A stretch of 64,000 bases of DNA from CAZKBP01 sp964551015 (lineage in GTDB: Bacteria; Bacteroidota; Bacteroidia; Cytophagales; Microscillaceae): positions 124,001-188,000 of the forward strand of contig CAZKBP010000002.1 in NCBI GenBank assembly GCA_964551015.1, read 5' to 3'. Each line of letters begins with the position of its first letter. The stretch's first letter is position 1. The translations under genes were made by a program, and so were the position numbers. The notes under the pieces were generated by a model. The model had not been told where the DNA came from and did no database searches. It saw only the letters and a list, made by a program, of their open reading frames with translations. Shown here piece after piece: positions 51,524 to 60,232 of this stretch.

Positions 51524-53614
51524 ATGAGCGAAAAGCCTAATAGTAACAAAAACAAGAAAAATCTGCTGCCTAATAAACCCCCGCAGAGAACTGGCTATCA
51601 ATTTTGGCTAATTGTTACGCTAGTGATTCTCATCATTGGGGTTACTTATTTTAGCAAGATGAATTCAGCAGTGGAGACCACTCAGCGTAATTTCAACGAA
51701 ATGGTTCGTGAGCGTGATGTCAAAGAAGTGGTTCTCGTCAATAAAGAATTGGTAGAAATTACTCTCAAAGAAGAGGCTCTCAATAAAAAGACTTATCGAG
51801 ATCAACTCCTACATCAAAGATCTCCCCTTTCTATTCAGCAAGGACCGCATTTTAAGTTCCGTGTGGCTTCACCCGAAACTTTTGTCAAAAACTTTGAGGA
51901 AGCCCAAGCCAATATCCCCGAAGATGAACGCCTCGGCTACAAAGTAGACCAACGTTCAGACTTTACGGGATTCATCCTCAACTGGGGAATTTTAATTCTG
52001 ATGCTCTTCGGGCTTTGGTTTTTGATGCGCAGAATGACGGGAGCCGCTGGCCCAGGAGGGCAGATTTTTAACATTGGTAAATCACGTGCCGCCCTCTTCG
52101 ATGCAGAAAATAAAGTAAAAATCACTTTCAACGATGTGGCTGGCCTAGACGAAGCCAAGGAAGAAATTAAAGAAATTGTAGAATTCTTGAAGAATCCTTC
52201 CAAGTTTACCAATCTCGGGGGTAAAATTCCCAAAGGAGCACTCTTGGTTGGCCCTCCCGGTACAGGTAAGACGCTCTTAGCCAAAGCCGTAGCGGGTGAA
52301 GCTGGCGTTCCTTTCTTTACGCTCTCTGGTTCAGACTTTGTAGAGATGTTCGTAGGAGTAGGAGCCGCACGCGTAAGAGATTTATTCAAGCAAGCCAAAG
52401 AAAAAGCACCTTGTATCGTCTTTATTGATGAAATTGATGCCATCGGGCGTTCCCGAGGCCGTGGTCAAATGCCTGGCTCGAATGATGAACGCGAAAATAC
52501 CCTCAACTCGCTCCTCGTGGAGATGGACGGATTTTCTACTGATTCTGGTGTGATTATCTTGGCCGCCACCAACCGACCCGACGTTTTGGACTCGGCTCTG
52601 ATGCGCCCCGGACGATTTGACCGACAAATCAGTATTGACAAGCCAGACATCGTGGGTCGTGAAGCGATTTTCAAGGTACATATGAAGCCCTTGAAACTAT
52701 CCAATGATGTGGATGCTAAAGATTTAGCCGCACAAACGCCTGGCTTTGCCGGAGCCGAAATCGCCAACGTGTGTAATGAAGCAGCCCTGATCGCAGCCCG
52801 AAAAAATAAGAAAGCCGTGGATATGCAAGATTTCCAAGACGCTATCGACCGTGTGATTGGTGGTTTGGAGAAGAAAAACAAGTTGATCCAACCCGATGAG
52901 AAAAAAACCGTGGCTTACCACGAATCTGGACACGCCGTAGCCGGATGGTTCTTGGAGCACGCCGATCCCTTGGTCAAAGTAAGTATCGTGCCCCGTGGAG
53001 TAGCTGCCTTGGGCTACGCGCAATATCTCCCCAAAGAGCGTTTCCTCCACACCAAAGAACAAATGATGGACGAGATGTGCATGACCTTAGGAGGTAGAGC
53101 AGCCGAAGAAATCGTTTTTGGGAAAATCTCTACGGGAGCCCTGAGCGATTTGGAGCGCATTACCAAGATGGCTTACGGAATGGTGACGATCTACGGGATG
53201 AACGATAAAATAGGGAACATCTCTTTTTATGATTCTAAGCAATCTGAGTATTCATTTACCAAACCCTATTCCGAAGCCACCGCCAAGATCATTGATGAAG
53301 AAGTGAAAAGAATCATAGATGATTGCTACACCCGCACCAAAAATCTTCTAATCGATAAGCGAGAAGAATTAGAGATCATCGCACAAGAACTGCTTTCTAA
53401 GGAGATTCTCTTCCAAAATGATTTGGAGCGCTTGATTGGCAAACGACCTTTTGATACACAAACCACTTATCAAGCTTATACCAACCCGAACGGTAATGGC
53501 AAAGTGGTAGAAAAAGAAGATATTCCCACCGAGAATGGAGAGGCTACTCCTGAACCGCCCATGGGCGGTATGGACCAAATGAACGAAGAAAAAGCAGCCA
53601 AGAGTAACGATTAG
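51524..53614 (+). CDS. ftsH: ATP-dependent zinc metalloprotease FtsH
   Basis: Membrane-anchored AAA+ protease that degrades misfolded membrane proteins and regulators. Membrane helices at about 26-45 and 150-168 flank a periplasmic domain. Walker A GPPGTGKT is near residue 241, Walker B CIVFIDEIDAIG near 300, and the second region of homology has ATNRPDVLDSALMRPGRFDR. The zinc site is HESGH near residue 465. The C-terminus is a Pro/Glu/Met-rich tail. At 696 residues, including a longer N-terminus and tail, it is typical of the phylum. It lies 80 bases after rsfS and 11 bases before the LutC-like gene. Confidence 0.97.
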   Translation: MSEKPNSNKNKKNLLPNKPPQRTGYQFWLIVTLVILIIGVTYFSKMNSAVETTQRNFNEMVRERDVKEVVLVNKELVEITLKEEALNKKTYRDQLLHQRSPLSIQQGPHFKFRVASPETFVKNFEEAQANIPEDERLGYKVDQRSDFTGFILNWGILILMLFGLWFLMRRMTGAAGPGGQIFNIGKSRAALFDAENKVKITFNDVAGLDEAKEEIKEIVEFLKNPSKFTNLGGKIPKGALLVGPPGTGKTLLAKAVAGEAGVPFFTLSGSDFVEMFVGVGAARVRDLFKQAKEKAPCIVFIDEIDAIGRSRGRGQMPGSNDERENTLNSLLVEMDGFSTDSGVIILAATNRPDVLDSALMRPGRFDRQISIDKPDIVGREAIFKVHMKPLKLSNDVDAKDLAAQTPGFAGAEIANVCNEAALIAARKNKKAVDMQDFQDAIDRVIGGLEKKNKLIQPDEKKTVAYHESGHAVAGWFLEHADPLVKVSIVPRGVAALGYAQYLPKERFLHTKEQMMDEMCMTLGGRAAEEIVFGKISTGALSDLERITKMAYGMVTIYGMNDKIGNISFYDSKQSEYSFTKPYSEATAKIIDEEVKRIIDDCYTRTKNLLIDKREELEIIAQELLSKEILFQNDLERLIGKRPFDTQTTYQAYTNPNGNGKVVEKEDIPTENGEATPEPPMGGMDQMNEEKAAKSND

Positions 53615-53625
53615 TATTACCTCGG

Positions 53626-54273
53626 ATGACCGCTCGTGAAAATATTCTCAGCCGAATCAGAGAAGCTCTAGAAAAATCAGGCCAAGACACCCTGTCTAAG
53701 CCTGATTTTTCTATGAATAACTTTCTTATCAAAGAAGAACATCCAGAGGTTATTTTTGCGGAAAATTTTAAAGCTAATCAAGGAGATTTCTTTTACTGCG
53801 AATCTGTGGAGGATTTCTTGGCTGATCTCAAGCTTTTTTTGAAAGAGAAAGCCATTCAAGAAATTTTTGTGGAAAATGACTTTCTGCAAGAGCTTTTAAA
53901 GTACGCTAGGATTGATTTTCATACCCAACCCACCCCCCAAGTCAAGCTAGAAGCAGGGCTTACACTCTGCGAAGGCTTGGTGGCTCGCACGGGAAGTATT
54001 TTATTTTCTACCAGACAGACTGAGCAGGCCACCTCGGCTTTTTACTCCCCTATTCATATCATTCTTGCTTTTTCTTCCCAACTCGTGTTGCATTTGGATC
54101 AAGCTTGGCCGCTTATTCTACAAAAATATGGGAATCATCTTCCTTCTGTGCTATCTTTGGTCAGCGGAATAAGCCCCTCCCCCAATCCTACCTACCAAGT
54201 GGGGGGGCCACGTGAAATTGTTTTATTTTTAGTAGATGACCTCAGCGAAAATACACCGGATACAGACGAATAA
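53626..54273 (+). CDS. LUD-domain protein, LutC/YkgG-like
   Basis: A 215-residue protein of the LUD family. The N-terminus MTARENILSRIREAL is typical of LutC, the middle contains LTLCEGLVARTGSILFSTRQ, and near the end come VLSLVSGISPSPNPTY and GPREIVLFLVDD. LutC works with LutA and LutB in L-lactate oxidation, but neither partner gene is here, so the role is uncertain. It begins 11 bases after ftsH and its 3' end overlaps lpxH by 38 bases, so it belongs to the same transcript. Confidence 0.85.
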   Translation: MTARENILSRIREALEKSGQDTLSKPDFSMNNFLIKEEHPEVIFAENFKANQGDFFYCESVEDFLADLKLFLKEKAIQEIFVENDFLQELLKYARIDFHTQPTPQVKLEAGLTLCEGLVARTGSILFSTRQTEQATSAFYSPIHIILAFSSQLVLHLDQAWPLILQKYGNHLPSVLSLVSGISPSPNPTYQVGGPREIVLFLVDDLSENTPDTDE

Positions 54274-55027
54274 GAAAGTTTATTTTGCCTCAGATTTTCA
54301 TCTAGGTGCTCCCAATCACGCCCAAAGCCTACTCAGGGAAAAGAAGATTGTCAGATGGTTAGATGAAATCAAGCCTCAGGCAGCATGTATCTTCTTGGTA
54401 GGAGATATTTTTGATTTCTGGTTCGAGTACCGACACGCGATTCCCAAAGGATTTATTCGTTTTCAAGGAAAATTAGCAGAACTGACCGACCAAGGCATTC
54501 AAGTAATCTTTTTTGTAGGTAACCACGACATGTGGATGTTTGATTATTTTACCCAAGAATTAGGCATTCCCATTTACCAGCATCCACAAGAATGGCTGAT
54601 TAATGATAAAAAATTTATGATCGGCCACGGAGACGGCCTCGGCCCTGGAGATCATACTTACAAGATTCTAAAAAAAATCTTTCGCAATAAAGTTTGTCAA
54701 TGGCTATTTGCGCGTTTGCACCCGAATCTGGGCATGGGGGTGGCGCAATATCTCTCGCGTCGTAGCCGCGCCAAGAAAATTAAGCTCAAAACCGATGAGA
54801 AATTCTTAGGAGAAGAAGAATGGCTCCTGCAATATTGTCGTCGTAAAGAGCAAGAGACCCATCATGATTTTTACATATTTGGGCATCGGCATTTACCCTT
54901 GGATATTCCCATCAATGAACACAGTCGTTATGTCAATATTGGTGAGTGGATCAATCAATATACGTATGCTTACCTCGAGGGAGAAAATCTGCATCTTTGC
55001 CAATTTGAAGATGAGAAAGTTTGCTAA
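54236..55027 (+). CDS. lpxH: UDP-2,3-diacylglucosamine diphosphatase, LpxH-type
   Basis: Calcineurin-like metallophosphoesterase of lipid A synthesis, which removes UMP from UDP-2,3-diacylglucosamine to give lipid X. Metal-site motifs: ASDFHLG, VGDIFDFWFEYRH, GNHDMW, GHGDG and FGHRH. The 263-residue length fits Bacteroidota LpxH homologues. The ATG at 54236 lies within the end of the LutC-like gene; the conserved first strand VYFASDFHLG starts at about residue 15, so the start is reasonable. A peripheral inner-membrane location is expected from the family. Confidence 0.9.
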   Translation: MTSAKIHRIQTNKKVYFASDFHLGAPNHAQSLLREKKIVRWLDEIKPQAACIFLVGDIFDFWFEYRHAIPKGFIRFQGKLAELTDQGIQVIFFVGNHDMWMFDYFTQELGIPIYQHPQEWLINDKKFMIGHGDGLGPGDHTYKILKKIFRNKVCQWLFARLHPNLGMGVAQYLSRRSRAKKIKLKTDEKFLGEEEWLLQYCRRKEQETHHDFYIFGHRHLPLDIPINEHSRYVNIGEWINQYTYAYLEGENLHLCQFEDEKVC

Positions 55028-55060
55028 AAATTACTTCCTGAGGCTCAAGTTTAACTTCTT

Positions 55061-55891
55061 ATGGAGATGAAAAAAATCTTTTTACCTTGCTTCTTGCTGA
55101 TCTTTTTTTGCGAAAGCAGTTTGTTAGCGCAGCAGCTCGTGGAGATCAACAAAACTCGTATCGAGAAGCCGCTGGCAATTTCTGTGGATAAAAAGGCGGC
55201 TCTGTTTATCGCCGACCAACAGGGCAATATCAACAAATACGATAGTTTAGGGAATTTAGAGCTCAATTTTTCACCCCAACGGATCAGAGAGGCCGATGGC
55301 TTAGAAGCTTGGCTGACTTTGCGGATATTTGTTTTCTATCAGGATTTTCAAGAATACACTCTGCTCGACCGTTTTCTGAATCCCAAGGCCGATGAGGCTT
55401 ATCGTTTTAATTCTCCACAAATTGGTTTTGTGCAGGCAGCGAGTCTGGCGGCAGACAATGACATTTGGTTGTTTGATAATACAGACTTTAGTCTCAAAAA
55501 ATACAACCCCCAAACCGAAAATATCAGTGTGAACACGGCTTTGGATTTGCTATTAAATCCAAGGCGTTACGAGATTAATTTTATCAGAGAATATCAAAAT
55601 TTATTAATGGTCAATGACCCCAATTCTGGCATCTTGATTTTTGATAATCTGGGGAATTACAAAAAAACACTGCCTTACCTGCATCTGAAGTATATCGGGG
55701 TGCTGGCTAACGAAATCTGTGTTCTAAAAGAGCAAAAGCTAGAACTTTTTGACTTATATAGTTCCGCCATTCGGAGCATTCAACTTCCCACGGGTACGAC
55801 TTGGCAATTTGCTACCTTACTGAGCCCCACTAAATTGGTCGCATTGAGCGATCAATCTCTGCATGTATTCCAAATAAATACAAGCGATTAG
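55061..55891 (+). CDS. Exported propeller-like hypothetical protein
   Basis: I do not recognise a named family. A signal peptide (about 1-24, SSLLAQ) is followed by ~250 residues with repeated short strands of the kind ALFIADQQGNINKYDSLGNLELNFS, DNDIWLFDNTDFSLKKYNPQ, and SGILIFDNLGNYKKTL. These resemble blades of a degenerate 6-7-bladed beta-propeller. No catalytic motif visible. It lies in the ftsH-lutC-lpxH-M1 run, 33 bases after lpxH and 37 bases before the peptidase start. Confidence 0.75.
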   Translation: MEMKKIFLPCFLLIFFCESSLLAQQLVEINKTRIEKPLAISVDKKAALFIADQQGNINKYDSLGNLELNFSPQRIREADGLEAWLTLRIFVFYQDFQEYTLLDRFLNPKADEAYRFNSPQIGFVQAASLAADNDIWLFDNTDFSLKKYNPQTENISVNTALDLLLNPRRYEINFIREYQNLLMVNDPNSGILIFDNLGNYKKTLPYLHLKYIGVLANEICVLKEQKLELFDLYSSAIRSIQLPTGTTWQFATLLSPTKLVALSDQSLHVFQINTSD

Positions 55892-55928
55892 CAAAAGGAT
55901 GAATATCTTTGATAAAAATTTATTTGCT

Positions 55929-57818
55929 ATGCAAACACGCAAACTTTCCTATCTGTCTATCTTGCTCATCGGCTTGCTCTACGCTTGTGGCCAAAGCAAT
56001 ACCGTTCAAGACGAAAATACATCCCATTTATCCCAAGATACAACTATGCAAATCGTAAACGACATTCATACTTTCGCCCAACCTGACCAGGTGGTGATGA
56101 AGCATCTCAAACTGGATATTGAAGTGGACTTTGACCAGAAAATCATCAAGGGACGAGCCGACTTGGATATAGACAATAAAACGCAGGCCGAAGCATTGTT
56201 CCTAGATACCAAAAATCTTAAAATAGAAAAGGTAACCTTAGAGGGCAACGAACAAGAAGCTGAGTTTGATCTGGCTAAACCCTTTGAGCATCTAGGTTCT
56301 GCGCTCAAAATCAAGATCAAGCCCGAAACCAAACAGGTCAATATCTACTACGAAACCAGTCCAGAGGCAGAAGCTCTACAATGGCTTGCCCCTCAGCAAA
56401 CGGCCGATACAACTCATCCCTTTTTATTTACCCAATCTCAGGCCATCTTGGCGCGTAGTTGGATACCCTGCCAAGACAGCCCGGGCATTCGCTTCAGCTA
56501 CGAGGCCAAGGTCAAAGTACCTGCCGACCTGATGGCGGTGATGAGTGCCCAGAACCCTACCGAAAAAAATGAGGAAGGAATCTATGAATTTAAAATGCCT
56601 CAGCCCATCCCCGCCTATTTATTGGCACTCACGGTGGGCGATTTACGCTTTGAGGCCATCAACGAGCGCACGGGCGTTTACGCAGAACCTTCTGTGCTGA
56701 AACGAGCTACCTACGAGTTTGCCGAGCTACCCGAGATGTTGCAAGCCGCCGAAGATTTATACGGGCCTTATCGCTGGGAAAGATATGATTTGATCGTGTT
56801 GCCTCCTAGCTTCCCGTTTGGGGGTATGGAAAATCCTAGATTGACCTTTGCTACGCCGACCATTTTAGCGGGAGATCGCTCTTTAACTTCCTTGGTAGCA
56901 CACGAATTAGCTCACTCTTGGTCAGGAAACTTGGTTACTAATGCTACATGGAATGACTTTTGGCTGAACGAAGGTTTTACTGTTTATTTCGAGAGAAGAA
57001 TCATGGAATCACTCTACGGTGAGGACTATGCCGATATGCTGGAATATTTGGGTTATCAAGATTTGCAAAATACCTTGGATCGTCTAGGAAAAGACCACGC
57101 AGATACCCAACTAAAGCTAGACTTACAAGGCCGTAATCCTGACGATGGCGTTACCGATATTGCTTACGAAAAGGGCTATTTTCTACTCCGAACCATTGAG
57201 GAAGAAATAGGCCGAGCCAAAATGGATACTTTCCTGAGAGCTTATTTCGAGAAATTTGCCTTCGAGACTATGACCACGGAGCAGTTTATAGATTATATTC
57301 AAGAACAATTGCCCGAAGCCAAAAACGTAGGACTGTCCAACTGGATTTATAGCCCCAACTTACCCGACAACTGTGTAGCGGTAAAATCAGCACGCTTTGA
57401 GCAGGTGGCGACCGCCGTGCGCAACTGGCAGGAAGGGCAGCAACCCCAACAACTCAGTACTTTGAATTGGTCTAGCCACGAATGGTTGTACTTCTTACGT
57501 TCGCTTCCCGAAGAAATGACGCTTGCTCAAATGAAAGAACTAGATGAGGCTTTTCACTTCACTGATTCAGGCAATGCCGAAATACTGGCCGCTTGGCTAG
57601 GCATTGCAGTTCGCAATGATTATAAGGAAGCCTACCCCGCTTTGAGAAATTTCTTGGTGGAGGTAGGACGACGTAAATTTTTAGTACCTCTTTATAAAGC
57701 TTTGATTCAGAATGAAGAAGGGAAAAAATTAGCCCTCGAGATTTACAAAGAGGCCAGACCAAATTATCATTATGTATCTGTCAGTACCTTAGACGAGTTG
57801 CTAGGTTATAATGCCTGA
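55929..57818 (+). CDS. M1-family zinc aminopeptidase (leukotriene A4 hydrolase-like), lipoprotein
   Basis: Exported aminopeptidase of 629 residues. The ATG at 55929 starts a signal peptide with lipobox LLYAC; the earlier ATG at 55899 would put ten polar residues before it. The N-terminal beta domain is followed by the catalytic domain with the exopeptidase motif GGMENPRLTFATP and the zinc site HELAHSWSGN with a distal Glu in WLNEGFTVYFERR. The C-terminal helical domain resembles that of LTA4 hydrolase/aminopeptidase B. It is probably lipid-anchored facing the periplasm and trims peptides there. Last gene of the plus-strand run; a hairpin follows. Confidence 0.93.
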   Translation: MQTRKLSYLSILLIGLLYACGQSNTVQDENTSHLSQDTTMQIVNDIHTFAQPDQVVMKHLKLDIEVDFDQKIIKGRADLDIDNKTQAEALFLDTKNLKIEKVTLEGNEQEAEFDLAKPFEHLGSALKIKIKPETKQVNIYYETSPEAEALQWLAPQQTADTTHPFLFTQSQAILARSWIPCQDSPGIRFSYEAKVKVPADLMAVMSAQNPTEKNEEGIYEFKMPQPIPAYLLALTVGDLRFEAINERTGVYAEPSVLKRATYEFAELPEMLQAAEDLYGPYRWERYDLIVLPPSFPFGGMENPRLTFATPTILAGDRSLTSLVAHELAHSWSGNLVTNATWNDFWLNEGFTVYFERRIMESLYGEDYADMLEYLGYQDLQNTLDRLGKDHADTQLKLDLQGRNPDDGVTDIAYEKGYFLLRTIEEEIGRAKMDTFLRAYFEKFAFETMTTEQFIDYIQEQLPEAKNVGLSNWIYSPNLPDNCVAVKSARFEQVATAVRNWQEGQQPQQLSTLNWSSHEWLYFLRSLPEEMTLAQMKELDEAFHFTDSGNAEILAAWLGIAVRNDYKEAYPALRNFLVEVGRRKFLVPLYKALIQNEEGKKLALEIYKEARPNYHYVSVSTLDELLGYNA

Positions 57819-57828
57819 AGCTAACCCC

Positions 57829-57862
57829 AACCTTCCAGACCTTAAGAACCTGGAAGGTTTTC
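57829..57862 (+). terminator. Terminator of the M1 peptidase gene, overlapping the GT39 stop
   Basis: 10-bp perfect stem AACCTTCCAG / CTGGAAGGTT with an 11-base loop, then TTTCTTTG. The minus-strand GT39 stop codon (57842-57844) lies in its loop. Confidence 0.75.
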
Positions 57863-59524
57863 TTTGCTTCCCTCGATCTTAAGTAAATAAGTTTTCTTTA
57901 AAGCCTCTCTTCGTGTAAATCGGTTGATAAATCGAGGCTTGAGGGTAGTAATATGAAAATCTGTGAAAGTATGCACAATTTCGTAGTCAATATTTCCTTC
58001 TTTGATGTCCGCCAAACCAGATGAAGTCGTAAAAACAAAACGATCCTCAGGATAAGGCTTTTGCAAAAACTCTAAACTCCAATTACCCAAGGTTTCCCCA
58101 TAGTAGAAATCCACTGAGCGCTCGATCACTTGGTAGGTTCCCAAGGCACCATCGGGTTGAGTTTCCTTGAGATAATAAGCCAGCTTCGTTTCAGATTGAT
58201 AGGGCATCAGTCTGGGATAAAACTCTCGATTCAAATAATAACCCACGGTCAAAATAGCCAACGCGGACGGAAAAAGCCATTTTGGAAAATCGTATCTATT
58301 TGCGCCAAAATAAAAATAGATCAACAGCCCCCAACTGAGTACATAAAGCAGGATAGTTTCTGGTGACATAAAAGAAGCCGTAAAAAAATAATGAAGCACT
58401 CCTAGCGCTACTAAAAACAATACGATCTGTAGCGCTTGCAAAAAATTAAAAGTAAGGCTTGCTGGACGCGCTTTTATCTTCAAAATCGCATCTGCGGTAA
58501 AAATCGCTAGCAAAGGATAAATATTGTTGAGATAATGAGGCAACTGGAATTTAGAAACAGAAAAAATCAAAAAGAGCGTGATAAAACCAAAAAAAGTATA
58601 ATGCTCCGTCTGACTATTCCTTTGGAAAAGCTTTTTTACTTTTTGAAAAAGCGCATAATAAGCCAATAAAGCCCAGGGTGCAAAAGCCCAAAGCATGGTA
58701 TGCACGAAGAAGAGTAATTCGCTTTGCCCTTTGATAGGACCTGAATTGGTAAAACGCCCCCACTGTGATTCCCACAAAAAAAACTGCACACCCGAAACTC
58801 CCGTCCTCCCGAACACTTCTTTCTCGGGATGCAAATCAAACTGAATGTAATAAGCAATCAAGGTCGGCAGCGTGAAAAATAAGGTAAGCACCAAAACGAC
58901 TATCCACTGCCAGTGAAATATCTCCCGCCATTTCTGCTGATAAATGAGCGTGAGTCCAATCCCCGCTCCCACCGGAATGATGGTAAAAAGCCCCTTGGTC
59001 ATCAGCAAAATTGCCAGCCCCAGACAACCCAGCACCAAATCTCCCCATCGCTTGTGCTCCATGTAGCAAGCCGCGTGGTAAAGCGAAAAGATGGTAAAGC
59101 CTAATAAAATCGCCTCCGCCCGTACGTCCGAATTAGAAATAATAATGTGCAAAGCCGTCATCAAGAGAATGACTGCCACCCAGGCCGTTTCTCGGTTATA
59201 AAATTTCAAGGCATAGCGATAGGTATACCAAACCCCCAACAGGAAAATCAGAAGCGACGGTAAGCGATAGGCAAAATTATTCACCCCAAAAATACGATAA
59301 GAAATCGCCGTGACCCAAAACTGAAAATGAGGCTTATCCAACCAATCCTGACCACGCAGGGTAATGCTTGCAAAATCACCGCTATCGTACATCTCCTTGG
59401 AAACCAAAGCATAGCTCGTGGCATCTGGTTCCATCAGGGTCAAAAACATACCTGTGGCATAGACCAGTATAGCCAATAAAACGGTTCCTTGGCTGGCTCT
59501 CTTAAAAAAGGAATAATTGCTCAT
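57842..59524 (-). CDS. Membrane glycosyltransferase, GT39/ArnT-like
   Basis: A 560-residue inner-membrane enzyme with about 11-12 membrane helices. The acidic motif of the first periplasmic loop is seen in LMEPDATSYALVSKEMYDSGDF (EPD, family catalytic Asp). QDWLDKPHFQFWVTAISYRIFGVNNFAYRLPSL follows, the conserved KP-HF-FW and AYRLPS stretches of ArnT/PMT proteins. Such enzymes transfer a sugar from a polyprenyl-phosphate donor to lipid A or a protein on the periplasmic face. The acceptor is unknown. The C-terminal ~110 residues form a soluble periplasmic domain. Confidence 0.9.
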   Translation of the reverse strand: MSNYSFFKRASQGTVLLAILVYATGMFLTLMEPDATSYALVSKEMYDSGDFASITLRGQDWLDKPHFQFWVTAISYRIFGVNNFAYRLPSLLIFLLGVWYTYRYALKFYNRETAWVAVILLMTALHIIISNSDVRAEAILLGFTIFSLYHAACYMEHKRWGDLVLGCLGLAILLMTKGLFTIIPVGAGIGLTLIYQQKWREIFHWQWIVVLVLTLFFTLPTLIAYYIQFDLHPEKEVFGRTGVSGVQFFLWESQWGRFTNSGPIKGQSELLFFVHTMLWAFAPWALLAYYALFQKVKKLFQRNSQTEHYTFFGFITLFLIFSVSKFQLPHYLNNIYPLLAIFTADAILKIKARPASLTFNFLQALQIVLFLVALGVLHYFFTASFMSPETILLYVLSWGLLIYFYFGANRYDFPKWLFPSALAILTVGYYLNREFYPRLMPYQSETKLAYYLKETQPDGALGTYQVIERSVDFYYGETLGNWSLEFLQKPYPEDRFVFTTSSGLADIKEGNIDYEIVHTFTDFHITTLKPRFINRFTRREALKKTYLLKIEGSKENLPGS

Positions 59525-59532
59525 ATGAGTGC

Positions 59533-59560
59533 TTATCAGTTGTCAGTGGCTAGTCATCAG
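59533..59560. repeat. Heptanucleotide repeat patch (4 units)
   Basis: TTATCAG, TTGTCAG, TGGCTAG and TCATCAG in register in the 148-base gap between RidA and GT39 genes; same family as 906-940 and 25906-25926. A separate CTCTG/CGTGT-rich simple patch follows at 59640-59667. Confidence 0.5.
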
Positions 59561-59672
59561 TTTTTTCGAGATGCTTATGACTAACACTCAAACTTTCGTG
59601 GCTTGACTAAGAGATACATGCAAGCATCTCGGCTGTTTTCTCTGTACCTCCGTGTCTCTGTGTTCTGTAAAA

Positions 59673-60191
59673 CTAATCTTGTACTTCTACTACCATTTTG
59701 ATTTCCACCGTGATATTTCCTGGTAGGGAAGCCATGCCCACGGCCGCGCGTGCGTGCTTGCCTTTTTCTCCAAAAACTTCCACCAGTAAATCCGAGCAGC
59801 CATTCACGACTTTGGGCTGATCATAAAAGTCGGGAGCCGAGTTGACCATGCCCGTTACTTCCACGATTTGCGTGACTTTGCTCAAATCTCCCACGGCATC
59901 CTTCAAAGTGGCCAAAAGACAAAGCCCCACTCGACGCGCCGCTTGATAGCCTTGCTCCACGGTCAGGTCTTGTCCTAGCTTGCCCGTGTCTACTTCGGTG
60001 CGTTCGCCACAGCTCCCGTGCCCGGCGAGGTAAATAAGATTCCCCGTGCGGACATACTTGCGATAATTGGCCACGGGTTTACTGGGTTCGGGTAGTTCTA
60101 AGTTAGCTGCCTCGAGGCGAGCTTCGGGGCTTTCTTGGGCAAGTATTTTAAGACTCAAAACAATAAGGCAGAAGGCAAAAAGATATTTCAT
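59673..60191 (-). CDS. RidA/YjgF-family protein with signal peptide
   Basis: A 172-residue protein from the ATG at 60191, with a hydrophobic leader (KYLFAFCLIVLSLKILAQ) that looks like a cleavable signal. The RidA fold (about 50-172) includes LIYLAGHG, VEQGYQAARRVGLCLLATLKDAVGDL, and the C-terminal HARAAVGMASLPGNITVEIKM, which keeps the conserved substrate-contacting Arg of RidA. Cytosolic RidA enzymes hydrolyse reactive enamines and imines. An exported version should act in the periplasm or outside, with an unknown substrate. It is 42 bases downstream of the serine hydrolase gene on the same strand. Confidence 0.87.
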   Translation of the reverse strand: MKYLFAFCLIVLSLKILAQESPEARLEAANLELPEPSKPVANYRKYVRTGNLIYLAGHGSCGERTEVDTGKLGQDLTVEQGYQAARRVGLCLLATLKDAVGDLSKVTQIVEVTGMVNSAPDFYDQPKVVNGCSDLLVEVFGEKGKHARAAVGMASLPGNITVEIKMVVEVQD

Positions 60192-60232
60192 ACGATCAGT
60201 CATTTTAAGATATTTATCAAGTAGACGGCAAT

